A stretch of DNA of 64,000 nt from Streptomyces xanthophaeus (GTDB taxonomy: Bacteria > Actinomycetota > Actinomycetes > Streptomycetales > Streptomycetaceae). The notes beneath the pieces were generated by a model that searched no databases, had not been told where the DNA came from, and was given only the letters and a program-made list of their open reading frames with translations. Shown in pieces: positions 47,946 through 57,504 of this stretch. The position numbers were made by a program, and so were the translations under genes. The stretch is from the NCBI RefSeq assembly GCF_000725805.1, contig NZ_JOFT01000028.1:1-64000 (forward strand), written 5' to 3'. Every line of letters starts with the position of its first letter. The stretch's first letter is position 1.

Positions 47946-48047
47946 TTCACTGCTCGGGTCCTACGGGGCCGGCAGCCGCGGCCGAAGGGGACGCGGCTCG
48001 GCGGGCGGCCGAGAGGGGCTCGGCGTGCTGCCGTCAGGGGACGCGGC

Positions 48048-48455
48048 TCAGCCCGCGGCGGCGATCGGCCCGGTCCCCGGGGCCTGGCGCAGCTCCGCCG
48101 CCCTGCGCCGCATCCGTGCCAGCACCACGCGGCGCTCGGCGGCCGTCAGCCCGCCCCAGACCCCGTACGGCTCCGGCTGGAGCAGCGCGTGCTCCCGGCA
48201 GGCGACCATCACGGGGCAGCGGGCGCAGACGCGCTTGGCGGCCTCCTCGCGGGAGAGCCGGGCCGCGGTCGGTTCCTTGGAGGGGGCGAAGAAGAGTCCC
48301 GCCTCGTCGCGGCGGCACACCGCCTCCGCATGCCATGGGCCGTCCTCCGCCCTGGCCGGCACCCGCGGCTTCGGCACGGCGGAAGGACGCCCCCCGAGAC
48401 CCTGAACGCCCTTCACGGCGGCGACCTGCAGGGACTGATGCGGCGGATGCGGCAC
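48048..48455 (-). CDS. WhiB-family iron-sulfur transcription factor
   Basis: A 135-residue WhiB-like protein. The four cluster ligands are in EAVCRRDEAGLFF, RVCARCPVMVAC (two of them as CxxC) and the following Cys; GVWGGLTAAERR is the WhiB turn, followed by a basic C-terminus for DNA binding. These proteins act with the housekeeping sigma factor and respond to O2 or NO. GTG 48455 has AGGAG 6 nt upstream. I do not assign a specific paralog. Confidence 0.93.
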   Translation of the reverse strand: MPHPPHQSLQVAAVKGVQGLGGRPSAVPKPRVPARAEDGPWHAEAVCRRDEAGLFFAPSKEPTAARLSREEAAKRVCARCPVMVACREHALLQPEPYGVWGGLTAAERRVVLARMRRRAAELRQAPGTGPIAAAG

Positions 48456-48615
48456 GGTCTACTCCTGACGACGGATACGCGAGCGAGAGACGATGCACCT
48501 GTCCCTACCCGCTGCGCGAGCCGCTATGCACCGTGTGCCACCGCGCGCCGGAGGTTCGTCCGAAACGCGATGCTGCCGTAGGCCCTCACCGGACGCCCGC
48601 CGCTCGCGGCCCGCG

Positions 48616-49269
48616 TCAGCCCTGGAGACGCCCCCGCATCTTCAGCGCCAGGTCGACCAGGCGGGCGCCGGCCTTGGGCCGCGCCTCGATGTTGCCCAGC
48701 AGGGAGAAGCCGCGGACGATCACCACCGGCGCCTGCGGGTCGGTGTGCGCACGGCTCTCGCCGCGGACCTCGAAATTGCCGAGGACGCCGCTGCCGTAGC
48801 CGCGCAGGGTGACGTTCTCCGGGACCAGGACCTCGACGTTCCCGAGCACGGAGACCACGTTGATCTCGGTGACCTGCTGGGCGAAGACCGCCTCGGTCAG
48901 GTCGATGCTGATGTCGCCCATGACGGAGACGGCGCGGGTGTGGGCACCCGGCCGCCAGCGGCCCTTGCGCGCGGAGCTGCTGCACACGGCCACGACGGTC
49001 TCGGTGTAGTCGGCCGGCCCGGATGCGGCCTCCGGGTACGCGGCCGGGGTGTGGCCCGTGCCCGGCGCGGGCAGGTCCCGTACCAGCACCTCCAGCTCAC
49101 CGACCGTCTTGAGGGCGTACAGCGAGTCCAGGCGCTCGGAGTGCTCCTCCGGGTCCAGGCGGCCCTCGGCCAGGGCGTCGGCGAGGATCTGCGCGATCCG
49201 GTCCCGGTCGGCGTCGGAGGCGCGCAGCTCGGCGGGGGCAGGGGCGGCGGGGTGCTTTTCCAAGTCCAC
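48616..49269 (-). CDS. DUF1707 and LiaF-like C-terminal domain protein
   Basis: A 217-residue protein. DUF1707 is at the N-terminus (ELRASDADRDRIAQILADAL, then DPEEHSERLDSLYALKTVGE) and a beta-helical LiaF-type domain at the C-terminus (VSVMGDISIDLTEAVFAQQV, NVVSVLGNVEVLVPENV, GVLGNFEVRGESRA, GFSLLGNIEARPK). DUF1707 may bind DNA or membrane partners; the role is unknown. TATGCT lies 6 nt before GTG 49269, giving a leaderless start; a GTG at 49290 is the alternative. Confidence 0.88.
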   Translation of the reverse strand: MDLEKHPAAPAPAELRASDADRDRIAQILADALAEGRLDPEEHSERLDSLYALKTVGELEVLVRDLPAPGTGHTPAAYPEAASGPADYTETVVAVCSSSARKGRWRPGAHTRAVSVMGDISIDLTEAVFAQQVTEINVVSVLGNVEVLVPENVTLRGYGSGVLGNFEVRGESRAHTDPQAPVVIVRGFSLLGNIEARPKAGARLVDLALKMRGRLQG

Positions 49270-49275
49270 GCGACC

Positions 49276-49281
49276 AGCATA
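49276..49281 (-). promoter_or_regulatory. -10 hexamer TATGCT, leaderless start of the DUF1707 gene
   Basis: TATGCT (minus strand) is followed by GGTCGC (6 nt) and GTG 49269. It lies within the longer reading frame that would start at 49290, favouring the shorter protein. Confidence 0.5.
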
Positions 49282-49406
49282 GCGAGACACGATAGATCGC
49301 GATACTGCCGAGTGAGCCTTACCTCACAGACACGGGCACGCCGGGAGGTTCTACGCTGGTGGACTGCGCTGCCAATTGGTCGTCAGTGCTGTCTGCCGAG
49401 TGAGGA

Positions 49407-51083
49407 ATGACTGCCGTCATGCCAGAGTTTGCGTACACCGACCTGCTGCCCCTGGGCGAGGACGCCACCCCGTACCGGCTGGTGACCGCCGAGGGCGTGT
49501 CCACCTTCGAGGCGGACGGCCGTACGTTCCTCAAGGTCGAGCCCGAGGCGCTGCGCAAGCTCGCCGAAGAGGCGATCCACGACATCCAGCACTTCCTGCG
49601 CCCCGCGCACCTCGCGCAGCTGCGCCGCATCATCGACGACCCCGAAGCGTCCTCGAACGACAAGTTCGTCGCGCTCGACCTCCTGAAGAACGCGAACATC
49701 GCGGCGGCGGGCGTCCTGCCGATGTGCCAGGACACGGGCACGGCGATCGTGATGGGCAAGCGCGGCCAGAACGTGCTCACGGAGGGCGGCGACGAGGCGG
49801 CCCTCTCGCGCGGCATCTACGACGCCTACACGCGCCTGAACCTGCGCTACTCGCAGATGGCCCCCCTCACCATGTGGGAGGAGAAGAACACCGGCTCGAA
49901 CCTGCCCGCGCAGATCGAGCTGTACGCGACCGACGGCGGCGCGTACAAGTTCCTCTTCATGGCCAAGGGCGGCGGCAGCGCCAACAAGTCCTTCCTCTAC
50001 CAGGAGACCAAGGCGGTCCTCAACGAGGCCTCCATGATGAAGTTCCTGGAGGAGAAGATCCGCTCGCTCGGTACGGCGGCCTGCCCGCCCTACCACCTGG
50101 CGATCGTCGTCGGCGGCACCTCCGCCGAGCACGCCCTGAAGACCGCGAAGTACGCCTCCGCGCACTACCTGGACGAGCTGCCCCGCGAGGGCTCGGCGCT
50201 GGGCCACGGCTTCCGCGACGAGGCCCTGGAGCAGCAGGTCTTCGAGCTCACCCAGAAGATCGGCATCGGCGCGCAGTTCGGCGGCAAGTACTTCTGCCAC
50301 GACGTCCGCGTGGTGCGCCTGCCCCGCCACGGCGCGTCCCTGCCCGTCGCGATCGCCGTGTCCTGCTCGGCCGACCGCCAGGCCACCGCGAAGATCACCG
50401 CGGAGGGCGTGTTCCTGGAGCAGCTGGAGCGGGACCCGGCGCGCTTCCTGCCGGACACCACCGACGAGCACCTGGCCGAGTCGGCGGACGTGGTCTCCAT
50501 CGACCTGAACCAGCCGATGGACGACATCCTGGCGACCCTGACCAAGCACCCGGTCAAGACCCGGCTCTCGCTGACCGGCCCGCTGGTCGTGGCGCGCGAC
50601 ATCGCGCACGCCAAGATCAAGGAGCTGCTGGACTCGGGCGCGCCGATGCCGCAGTACCTGAAGGACCACCCGGTCTACTACGCCGGTCCCGCGAAGACCC
50701 CCGAGGGCTACGCCTCCGGCTCCTTCGGCCCGACCACGGCCGGCCGCATGGACTCCTACGTGGAGCAGTTCCAGGCGGCGGGCGGCTCCAAGGTCATGCT
50801 GGCCAAGGGCAACCGCTCCCAGCAGGTGACGGACGCCTGCGGCACGCACGGCGGCTTCTACCTCGGCTCGATCGGCGGCCCGGCGGCGCGCCTCGCCCAG
50901 GACTGCATCAAGAAGGTCGAGGTCCTGGAGTACGAGGAGCTCGGCATGGAGGCGGTCTGGAAGATCGAGGTCGAGGACTTCCCGGCCTTCATCGTCGTGG
51001 ACGACAAGGGCAACGACTTCTTCCAGAACCCGGCCCCGGAGCCGACGTTCACGCACATCCCGGTCCGCGGTCCGGGCCTGTAG
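49407..51083 (+). CDS. fumA: Class I (iron-sulfur) fumarate hydratase
   Basis: A 558-residue fumarase of the [4Fe-4S] class. Cluster cysteines are expected in [32 protein letters not shown] and the [16 protein letters not shown] region. N- and C-terminal domains are fused in one chain, as in E. coli FumA. The TCA enzyme converts fumarate to malate and is oxygen-sensitive. A second, iron-free fumarase gene lies 3.7 kb downstream. ATG 49407 abuts GTGAGGA; the in-frame ATG 49419, which starts [11 protein letters not shown], may be the real start. Confidence 0.96.
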   Translation: MTAVMPEFAYTDLLPLGEDATPYRLVTAEGVSTFEADGRTFLKVEPEALRKLAEEAIHDIQHFLRPAHLAQLRRIIDDPEASSNDKFVALDLLKNANIAAAGVLPMCQDTGTAIVMGKRGQNVLTEGGDEAALSRGIYDAYTRLNLRYSQMAPLTMWEEKNTGSNLPAQIELYATDGGAYKFLFMAKGGGSANKSFLYQETKAVLNEASMMKFLEEKIRSLGTAACPPYHLAIVVGGTSAEHALKTAKYASAHYLDELPREGSALGHGFRDEALEQQVFELTQKIGIGAQFGGKYFCHDVRVVRLPRHGASLPVAIAVSCSADRQATAKITAEGVFLEQLERDPARFLPDTTDEHLAESADVVSIDLNQPMDDILATLTKHPVKTRLSLTGPLVVARDIAHAKIKELLDSGAPMPQYLKDHPVYYAGPAKTPEGYASGSFGPTTAGRMDSYVEQFQAAGGSKVMLAKGNRSQQVTDACGTHGGFYLGSIGGPAARLAQDCIKKVEVLEYEELGMEAVWKIEVEDFPAFIVVDDKGNDFFQNPAPEPTFTHIPVRGPGL

Positions 51084-51127
51084 CCCTGGCCCTGGCCCGG
51101 TCCGCACGCGCTGCGACGAGGGGTCCT

Positions 51128-51173
51128 CTGCCGATCGGCGGAGGGCCCCTCGGCCGTTTCCGCCGATCGGCAG
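51128..51173 (+). terminator. 15-bp stem hairpin after fumA
   Basis: CTGCCGATCGGCGGA (51128-51142) pairs perfectly with TCCGCCGATCGGCAG (51159-51173). The arms contain the self-complementary CCGATCGG. It starts 45 bp after fumA and has no T run; it could also be an operator for the next gene. Confidence 0.55.
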
Positions 51174-51244
51174 ATGGATCAGCGGCAGGCTCCCGGCGAG
51201 GCTGTTCACGTAGCCAAACGGCCCACTGACAGCGGGAGTTCACC

Positions 51245-51853
51245 ATGAGGAACCGTACGCGCGCCCTGGCCTTCGCCGGATCCGCCGCCCTGCTCGCCAC
51301 CTTGATCGGGGCCGCCCCGGCCCCGGCGGCGCCGGCCGCGCCGAAGGTCGCCTCCGTGCACGGGGGAGCCTCGGTGTTCTACGCCTACTCGCCCGGCGAC
51401 GACATCCGCTTCACCGTCGACGCCGAGGCGGTTCCGTGGAGCAAGCCGTTCCCGGATCCGCAGGGGAAGCAGGGCATGCCGACCGACGCCCGCGGCAAGG
51501 TGACGGTGTACCACCACTCCCCCGAGCACGGTGTCACCGGCACCTCGGAGGCCGAGGTGGACTGCCTGGTCACGGGCGGCAGGAGCGCGACGGTCACCGC
51601 CGTGGTCACCAAGTCGGACATCGGCATCGTGGGCAAGCGGATCGGGATCAGCGTCCAGGACGGCGAGCGGGGGGCGCCGGACCGTCTGGGGTTCTCGTGG
51701 GGCGTCGCCAACATCGACCCGCCGAACCAGGAGCCGAACGGCGACGTCGCCAAGCCGTCGGCGGGCACCTGCATGGCCCCGGCCCCCTTCACGACGGTGA
51801 CCGAGGGCGGTTTCAAGGTCACCCCTGCCCCGCTGCCTCCGCTCCCGCACTGA
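51245..51853 (+). CDS. Secreted protein of unknown function
   Basis: A 202-residue protein with a clear signal peptide (MRNRTRALAFAGSAALLATL, cleavage after an Ala-Pro-rich stretch). The mature part has an acidic beta-rich look (GASVFYAYSPGDDIRFTVDA, DGERGAPDRLGFSWGVANID) and two Cys that may pair. I recognise no family. GGGAG lies 5 nt before ATG 51245. Its 3' end overlaps the convergent gene by 35 bp. Confidence 0.75.
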   Translation: MRNRTRALAFAGSAALLATLIGAAPAPAAPAAPKVASVHGGASVFYAYSPGDDIRFTVDAEAVPWSKPFPDPQGKQGMPTDARGKVTVYHHSPEHGVTGTSEAEVDCLVTGGRSATVTAVVTKSDIGIVGKRIGISVQDGERGAPDRLGFSWGVANIDPPNQEPNGDVAKPSAGTCMAPAPFTTVTEGGFKVTPAPLPPLPH

Positions 51854-52214
51854 GCAGCTCCGTCAGGTACCGGGCCTCGACGGGGGTGGCCCGGTACCCG
51901 TCGCGGACGGCGGCCAGGAGCTCCGGCATGGTCAGGCCGAGCGCGTCGCGGAAGACCTTCAGGCCCGCGCCGCCGGCGCCGCCCACGCGGAGCAGGACCG
52001 TCCCCTCGGCCGCCACCACGGCCGCGCGGACGTGCTCGGGGGCCCGCCCCCAGCCCTCCTCGCGGTTGCACGCCTGCGGGCTCCCGAAGCCGCAGGTGTC
52101 GCACTCCCACTCGGCCATCCACTGCAGCCGTCCCCCTTCGGTCAGCTGCCAGGCGTGGAAGACGCAGCGGGGACACGGCGCGCAGTGGGTGGTGACCATC
52201 ATCGGCTCGGGCAT
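51819..52214 (-). CDS. Small protein with paired CxxC-type zinc-binding motifs
   Basis: A 131-residue protein. THCAPCPRC and CDTCGFGSPQAC give a zinc-ribbon-like pattern near the N-terminus; the remainder is helical (LKVFRDALGLTMPELLAAVR). No specific family recognised. ATG 52214 begins MPEPMMVTTH; an upstream frame would read through promoter DNA. The 35-bp overlap with the convergent secreted-protein gene is in different frames. Confidence 0.7.
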   Translation of the reverse strand: MPEPMMVTTHCAPCPRCVFHAWQLTEGGRLQWMAEWECDTCGFGSPQACNREEGWGRAPEHVRAAVVAAEGTVLLRVGGAGGAGLKVFRDALGLTMPELLAAVRDGYRATPVEARYLTELLSAGAEAAGQG

Positions 52215-52314
52215 GTCGTCAGCCTGCCCTGACGGGGCGGGTGCCTGCACCGGGTTAACGTCGGGGACACGACCCCGCACCTGTGTGTTCACCCCGGTTT
52301 GCAAGGATTTCCGT

Positions 52315-53088
52315 ATGGCGCCGACGACCTCCTCCCTCCGTACCGCCCGCGCGACGCGCGTGGTCGCGCACCGCGGGGCCTCCCACCAGCACCCCGAGCA
52401 CACCCTGGCCGCCTACCGGCAGGCCATCGCCGAGGGGGCCGACGCGCTGGAGTGCGACGTACGGCTCACCGCCGACCACAAGCTGGTGTGCGTGCACGAC
52501 CGGCGGGTGGAGCGGACCTCGGACGGGCGGGGCGCGGTCTCCGCGATGACCTACGAGGAGCTCGCCGCCCTCGACTTCGGCGGCTGGAAGGGCGAGGAGC
52601 ACCGCGGGGCCGGGGTGCTGCTCTTCGAGGACCTGCTCCGGGAGGCGCTGGCCGCGCCGCGGCCGGTCGGGCTGGCCGTGGAGACCAAGCACCCGACGCG
52701 CGCGGGCGGCCGGCTGGAGGCCGAGCTGGTGCGGATGCTCCGGGAGTACGGGCTGGCCGACGGCTCCGCCGGGCGCGTCGAGGTGATGAGCTTCTCGCGG
52801 GCCGCGCTGACCCGGATGCACCGGCTCGCGCCGGGTCTGCCGACGGTGTTCCTGATCGAGCGCACGCTCAGGCCGCTGCGGCCCCCGTACGCGACGCACG
52901 CGGGCCCGGGGATCGAGCTCGTGCGGCGGGACCCGGGGCTGGTGGCCCGGCTGCGGGCCAAGGGGCTCCGGGTGCGGGTGTGGACCGTGGACGAGCCCGA
53001 GGACGTGGAGCTGTGCGTACGGCTGGGGGTGGACACGCTCATCACCAACCGGCCGGGGTACGTGCGCGAGCTGCTCGACGGCATGTGA
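52315..53088 (+). CDS. Glycerophosphodiester phosphodiesterase (GDPD)
   Basis: A 257-residue TIM-barrel GDPD. Catalytic and metal residues: [20 protein letters not shown] (HRG and E), [20 protein letters not shown] with H in [11 protein letters not shown], and [10 protein letters not shown]. It releases glycerol-3-phosphate from phosphodiesters. No signal peptide is apparent, so the cytoplasm is likely. AAGGA lies 7 nt before ATG 52315. Confidence 0.93.
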   Translation: MAPTTSSLRTARATRVVAHRGASHQHPEHTLAAYRQAIAEGADALECDVRLTADHKLVCVHDRRVERTSDGRGAVSAMTYEELAALDFGGWKGEEHRGAGVLLFEDLLREALAAPRPVGLAVETKHPTRAGGRLEAELVRMLREYGLADGSAGRVEVMSFSRAALTRMHRLAPGLPTVFLIERTLRPLRPPYATHAGPGIELVRRDPGLVARLRAKGLRVRVWTVDEPEDVELCVRLGVDTLITNRPGYVRELLDGM

Positions 53089-53118
53089 ACACCCGGCCGG
53101 GATGCGCCGGCCGGGTGT
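53089..53118 (+). terminator. 12-bp stem terminator after the GDPD gene
   Basis: ACACCCGGCCGG (53089-53100) pairs with CCGGCCGGGTGT (53107-53118) over a 6-nt loop, immediately after the GDPD stop. It also lies 23 bp beyond the end of the convergent gene, so it may serve both. Confidence 0.75.
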
Positions 53119-53140
53119 GGGGGGGTGCGGGCGGGAAGGG

Positions 53141-54667
53141 TTATGCGAAGCGCTGGTTCGCCGAGCCGTTGCAGGTCTGCAGGCGCAGGGGCTGGTGGGC
53201 TGCGGCGACCGTCAGGCACATGCCCGGGGAGGCCGCGGGGCGCAGAGTGGCTCCGTCGCGCAGGAACTGCTGGTTCGCGCCGCCGTGGCAGTTCCAGATG
53301 ACCAGGGCGGTGCCGCCCGCGTAGTTCGCGCCGGGGGCGTCGAGGCAGCGGTCTTGGGTCAGTTCGACGTGCACGGACTTGCGGGCGGCGTCGTACCACC
53401 AGCCCTGGTTGCGGCCGCCGTGGCAGTCCCAGCCCAGGACGGCCGTGCCGTTGGCGCTGGAGCCGCCGTTCGTGTCCAGGCAGTTGCCGGTGGCCTCGTT
53501 CTTCAGGGGCTCGTACAGGTCGTCCCAGGCCCCGGGCTGGAGGACGGGGGTGCCGGTGCTGGCGGGGTCGGCGCAGGAGGCCTCGCGCAGGCCGGAGGTG
53601 TACAGCTGGGTCAGGCAGGACGCGAAGGCGCCGTGGCCGCGGTAGTTGGGGTGGAAGGACTGCCGGGCGGTGTTCTCGTCCCAGGGGAAGTGGTCCCCGA
53701 GGTCCAGGTAGAGGCCGCGGGCCCAGGTGTCCTCCATGCACACCTCGTGGCCGTGGAAGAGCCGCGAGTTGTCCAGGTAAAGGGCGCCGGAGTTGCGGGC
53801 GGCCTCGCGCATGCCCTTCTCGAAGGTGGGCACCGCGTAGTTGCGGCCCCAGGTGGCGTCGGAGTCGTAGCCCGCGCAGCCGCCGGGCAGCTTGCCGGGG
53901 AAGTTCGGGTTGTCGCCGAAGTCGGGGCCGATGGGGCTGGGGTAGCCCATCACGACCAGCTTGTAGTCGGTGTCGGCGTAGCCCGCGCCCCGCATGACCG
54001 TCTTGAGGTCGGCGACGGTGGACTCCACCTTGGGCCTCAGGCCGTCGACCCGCGCCTGCCAGCCGGGGCCGTACTTGGGTTCGCAGGTGCCCTGGCTGAG
54101 CACCCAGCGGGTGACGCAGTCGGTCATGACGGGGCCGAACTGGAGGTCGTCGTTGGCTCCGGCGACCAGCAGCACCATCTTGATCTTCGTGTTGCGGGCC
54201 TTGACGGCCAGGCTGTCGCTCTGCACCAGCTCGTCGGCGTACTGCTTGCTGCCGCCGATCCTGATGTTTCCGGTGTAGCCGCCGGAGCAGGCGACGTTGA
54301 AGGTGAGGTCGGCCGGGATGCCGGTGCGGTGGATCGCCGCGTCGGGCGAGCGGTGGCACTGGTTGGCGGGCGTGTTGGTGGCGGGGTCGTAGTTGCCCAC
54401 GCCCTCGCCCGAAATCTCGCTGTCGCCCAGCGAGATCAGGCCTGTCTTGCGCTCGCCCATCGGGCGGACGGCCGGGTCTCCGTAGAGCTTGACGGCCTCG
54501 GCCGCGCGGAGCGCCTCCAGCTCGGGCGGGAGCGGTGTGACGGCCGCTGCGGGGGTCGCCGCCTGGGCCATGGGGGTGACGGCGGTGACGCCCCCGAGGG
54601 CGGCCGCGAACGCCGCGACCGCGGCGAAGGTACATCTGAGCCTGGGTTTCGTCTGTGCACGTGCCAT
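53141..54667 (-). CDS. Secreted SGNH hydrolase with C-terminal ricin-B lectin domain
   Basis: A 508-residue exported protein: signal peptide ([20 protein letters not shown]), SGNH/GDSL hydrolase domain, then a ricin-B beta-trefoil. Catalytic blocks: Ser in [17 protein letters not shown], Asn in [11 protein letters not shown], and His in [12 protein letters not shown]. The trefoil has the repeats [25 protein letters not shown] and NQRFA and probably binds polysaccharide. Likely an extracellular esterase acting on decorated glycans or lipids. Divergent from fumC across a palindrome. Confidence 0.9.
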   Translation of the reverse strand: MARAQTKPRLRCTFAAVAAFAAALGGVTAVTPMAQAATPAAAVTPLPPELEALRAAEAVKLYGDPAVRPMGERKTGLISLGDSEISGEGVGNYDPATNTPANQCHRSPDAAIHRTGIPADLTFNVACSGGYTGNIRIGGSKQYADELVQSDSLAVKARNTKIKMVLLVAGANDDLQFGPVMTDCVTRWVLSQGTCEPKYGPGWQARVDGLRPKVESTVADLKTVMRGAGYADTDYKLVVMGYPSPIGPDFGDNPNFPGKLPGGCAGYDSDATWGRNYAVPTFEKGMREAARNSGALYLDNSRLFHGHEVCMEDTWARGLYLDLGDHFPWDENTARQSFHPNYRGHGAFASCLTQLYTSGLREASCADPASTGTPVLQPGAWDDLYEPLKNEATGNCLDTNGGSSANGTAVLGWDCHGGRNQGWWYDAARKSVHVELTQDRCLDAPGANYAGGTALVIWNCHGGANQQFLRDGATLRPAASPGMCLTVAAAHQPLRLQTCNGSANQRFA

Positions 54668-54703
54668 GAACGCCTCCCCGAATGCTGGTGTTACCCACGG
54701 TAT

Positions 54704-54717
54704 TTACTGGCCGGTAA
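54704..54717. promoter_or_regulatory. Palindrome TTACTGGCCGGTAA between SGNH hydrolase and fumC
   Basis: A 14-bp dyad (one mismatched pair) centred in the 108-bp divergent gap, 37 bp upstream of the hydrolase start. TetR-family operators often look like this. Control of the hydrolase, of fumC, or both is possible. Confidence 0.45.
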
Positions 54718-54775
54718 GGGAGATGGGAACACTTCGAACAAGACAATTGCTCAACTTTCTGAGGAGGCCACGAAC

Positions 54776-56179
54776 ATGACAGAAGATCAGCAGGCCGATG
54801 CGTTCCGGACCGAGCACGACTCCATGGGCGACGTACGGGTTCCCGCGCACGCCAAATGGCGGGCCCAGACCCAGCGCGCGGTGGAGAACTTCCCCGTCTC
54901 GGGGCAGCGCCTGGAACGCGCGCACATCCAGGCCCTCGCCCGCATCAAGGCCGCGGCCGCCGCGGTGAACGCGCGGCTCGGCGTGGTGGAGCAGGACGTC
55001 GCCGACGCGATCGCATCCGCCGCCGCCGAGGTCGCGGACGGCCGCTGGGACGAGCACTTCCCGGTGGACGTCTTCCAGACCGGGTCCGGGACCTCGTCCA
55101 ACATGAACGCCAACGAGGTGATCGCCACCCTGGCCACCGAGCGCCTGGGCCGCGACGTCCACCCCAACGACCACGTCAACGCCTCGCAGAGCTCCAACGA
55201 CGTCTTCCCCTCCTCCATCCACATCGCGGCCACCGCCGCCGTCAGCGGCGAGCTGATCCCGGCCCTGGAGCACCTCGCGGCGGCCCTGGAACGCAAGTCG
55301 GCCGAGTTCGCCGAGGTGGTCAAGGCCGGCCGGACCCACCTGATGGACGCCACCCCGGTCACCCTGGGCCAGGAGTTCGGCGGGTACGCGGCGCAGGTCC
55401 GCTACGGCGTCGAGCGGCTGCGCGCGTCCCTGCCCCGCCTCGCCGAGCTCCCGCTCGGCGGCACCGCGGTCGGCACCGGGATCAACACCCCGCCCGGATT
55501 CTCCGCCGCCGTGATCGCGGAGGTGGCCGCCGCCACCGGGCTGCCGCTGACCGAGGCCCGGGACCACTTCGAGGCCCAGGGGGCGCGGGACGCACTGGTG
55601 GAGACCTCGGGGATGCTCCGTACGGTCGCCGTCTCGCTCACCAAGGTCTGCAACGACCTCCGGTGGATGGCCTCCGGGCCGCGCACCGGATTGGCCGAAA
55701 TCAATCTCCCGGATCTCCAGCCGGGCTCCTCGATCATGCCCGGGAAGGTCAATCCGGTCGTCCCGGAGGCCGTCCTGATGGTCGCCGCCCAGGTGACCGG
55801 GAACGACACGACGGTCGCGGTGGCGGGCGCGTCGGGCAACTTCGAACTCAACGTGATGCTCCCCGTGATGGCCAGGAACCTGCTGGAATCGATCCGGCTG
55901 CTCGGCAACGCGAGCCGCCTGCTGGCCGACCGCACGGTCGACGGGATCACCGCCAATGTCGCGCGGGCCAGGGAGTACGCGGAGTCCTCGCCCTCCGTGG
56001 TGACCCCGCTGAACCGCTGGATCGGCTACGAGGAGGCCGCCAAGGTCGCCAAGAAGGCCCTCGCCGAGCGCAGGACGATCAGGGAGGTCGTGCTGGAGTC
56101 CGGCTACGTGGACCGCGGGGACCTGACCCTGGAGCAGCTGGACGAGGCCCTGGACGTCCTGCGGATGACCCGCCCCTGA
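54776..56179 (+). CDS. fumC: Class II fumarate hydratase
   Basis: A 467-residue fumarase/aspartase-superfamily enzyme without a cofactor. Signature [15 protein letters not shown]; also [33 protein letters not shown] and [20 protein letters not shown]. This heat- and oxygen-stable form backs up the iron-sulfur fumarase encoded at 49.4 kb. GAGGAGG lies 8 nt before ATG 54776. Confidence 0.97.
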   Translation: MTEDQQADAFRTEHDSMGDVRVPAHAKWRAQTQRAVENFPVSGQRLERAHIQALARIKAAAAAVNARLGVVEQDVADAIASAAAEVADGRWDEHFPVDVFQTGSGTSSNMNANEVIATLATERLGRDVHPNDHVNASQSSNDVFPSSIHIAATAAVSGELIPALEHLAAALERKSAEFAEVVKAGRTHLMDATPVTLGQEFGGYAAQVRYGVERLRASLPRLAELPLGGTAVGTGINTPPGFSAAVIAEVAAATGLPLTEARDHFEAQGARDALVETSGMLRTVAVSLTKVCNDLRWMASGPRTGLAEINLPDLQPGSSIMPGKVNPVVPEAVLMVAAQVTGNDTTVAVAGASGNFELNVMLPVMARNLLESIRLLGNASRLLADRTVDGITANVARAREYAESSPSVVTPLNRWIGYEEAAKVAKKALAERRTIREVVLESGYVDRGDLTLEQLDEALDVLRMTRP

Positions 56180-56269
56180 CACCCCCTCGGACGGGGGCCG
56201 GATCCGGTCGAATACCGTCCCCGACCCCCTCCGTGACCTGCACCGCAGCGGGCGCGGGGGCCCCAGCCC

Positions 56270-56275
56270 TAATAT
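56270..56275 (+). promoter_or_regulatory. -10 hexamer TAATAT, leaderless start of the DUF402 gene
   Basis: TAATAT is followed by CTCTGC (6 nt) and ATG 56282; the best -10 consensus match among the leaderless starts in the window. Confidence 0.6.
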
Positions 56276-56281
56276 CTCTGC

Positions 56282-57055
56282 ATGACAGGTACTTTCCGGC
56301 CCGGGGGCGGCGCGGCGCAGGACGGCGCGCGGGACGTGCGCTGGACGCGCGGGGAGCAGATCCTCTGGCGCTACCGCGACCACGCCCCGGGGCTGAAGGG
56401 CCAGGTCCACATCTGCCGCCCGGTGACCGTGGTGCAGGACACCGACGAACTGCTCGCCGTGTGGATGGCCCCCGGCACCGAATGCGTCAAGCCGGTCCTC
56501 GCCGACGGCACCTCCGTCCACGAGGAGCCCCTCGCGACCCGCTACACGGCGCCGCGCACCACCACGCGTTCGCGCTGGTTCGGGGCGGGCGTGCTCAAGC
56601 TGGCCCGCCCCGGGGAGCCGTGGTCGGTGTGGCTCTTCTGGGACAAGGGCTGGCGGTTCAAGAACTGGTACGTGAACCTGGAGCAGCCCCTGGCGCGCTG
56701 GGCGGGCGGGGTGGATTCCGAGGACCACTTCCTGGACATCGCCGTCTACCCGGACCGCAGCTGGAAGTGGCTGGACGAGGACGAGTTCGCCCAGGCCCAG
56801 CGCTGCGGCCTGATGGGCCGGGAGCAGGCGCGGCGGGTCCGCGAGGCCGGGCACGCGGCCACCGGGGTGATCTCCCGCTGGGGAGCCCCGTTCTCGGGAG
56901 GCTGGCAGGACTGGCGGCCGGATCCGGCCTGGGGAATTCCCGCCCTGCCGGAGGCCCGGGGTTCAAACGTAGGATCGTCCTCCGGAAGACCGCGCGCGGA
57001 CAGCGGTGCGCTCGGGCAGCACATCCGTAAGTACCGTGCACCACACGGAACTTGA
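56282..57055 (+). CDS. DUF402 family protein
   Basis: A 257-residue protein. DUF402 core: VHICRPVTVVQDTDELLAVW, WSVWLFWDKGWRFKNWYVNL, and DHFLDIAVYPDRSWKWLDED. Some DUF402 proteins (FomD) hydrolyse nucleotide-linked phosphonates or nucleoside diphosphates; the metal ligands fit but the substrate is unknown. The usual family end lies near WRPDPAWGIPALP; about 30 further residues follow. The DNA for that end (56856-56954) is exactly duplicated 490 bp downstream. Confidence 0.85.
   Translation: MTGTFRPGGGAAQDGARDVRWTRGEQILWRYRDHAPGLKGQVHICRPVTVVQDTDELLAVWMAPGTECVKPVLADGTSVHEEPLATRYTAPRTTTRSRWFGAGVLKLARPGEPWSVWLFWDKGWRFKNWYVNLEQPLARWAGGVDSEDHFLDIAVYPDRSWKWLDEDEFAQAQRCGLMGREQARRVREAGHAATGVISRWGAPFSGGWQDWRPDPAWGIPALPEARGSNVGSSSGRPRADSGALGQHIRKYRAPHGT
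56856..56954 (+). repeat. 99-bp perfect direct repeat, copy 1 (in the DUF402 gene)
   Basis: Encodes the natural DUF402 segment VISRWGAPFSGGWQDWRPDP and onward in frame, so it is the parental copy. It is identical base for base to 57346-57444. Confidence 0.9.
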
Positions 57056-57504
57056 CCGGAGGTCAACGCAGAGCGAGAGGTAACAGGGGAGACGCGGTAA
57101 CGCAGGGCGATGGTGCCCCGGCCGCTGAGCGGGTATACCGCGACTGACCGAGTTGAGTGCAGCGCACATCGAGCGCAGACGGACGGAATTCCACGCGTGA
57201 CGGAGTACCCCACCTCTCAGGAGGGCCCGCAGCCTGCCGCAGCCACCGCGGCACCGGCCCCGGGCGGTTCCGGCCTGCCCTTCGCCTCCGGCGCGGCGCA
57301 CCGCGAACTCGGCAACGCCCCGGCCGGACCGGGTACCGGAGCGGACGGCCACCGGGGTGATCTCCCGCTGGGGAGCCCCGTTCTCGGGAGGCTGGCAGGA
57401 CTGGCGGCCGGATCCGGCCTGGGGAATTCCCGCCCTGCCGGAGGGTCCCCGCGTGCGGCGGGCAGGGCACCGCTGCCGCGGACCCGGCCGCCGGGGCGGA
57501 CCCG
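57056..57504. other. Gap holding the disrupted N-terminal part of the phosphatase gene
   Basis: GTG 57197 opens a frame (VTEYPTSQEGPQPAAATAAP and onward) that looks like a normal low-complexity N-terminus. It runs into the second copy of the 99-bp repeat and emerges in a wrong, Arg-rich frame. The correct frame downstream begins only after the repeat. No other gene is supported here. Confidence 0.6.
57346..57444 (+). repeat. 99-bp perfect direct repeat, copy 2
   Basis: Identical to 56856-56954 at an offset of 490 bp. In the phosphatase frame it carries a TGA (57358-57360), so it separates the N-terminal frame at 57197 from the catalytic frame. Confidence 0.9.

Noticed and set aside
56958..56970. 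GGGGTTCAAACG resembling a tRNA T-loop
   Set aside because: No acceptor, D or anticodon arms can be folded around it, and it lies inside the DUF402 reading frame.
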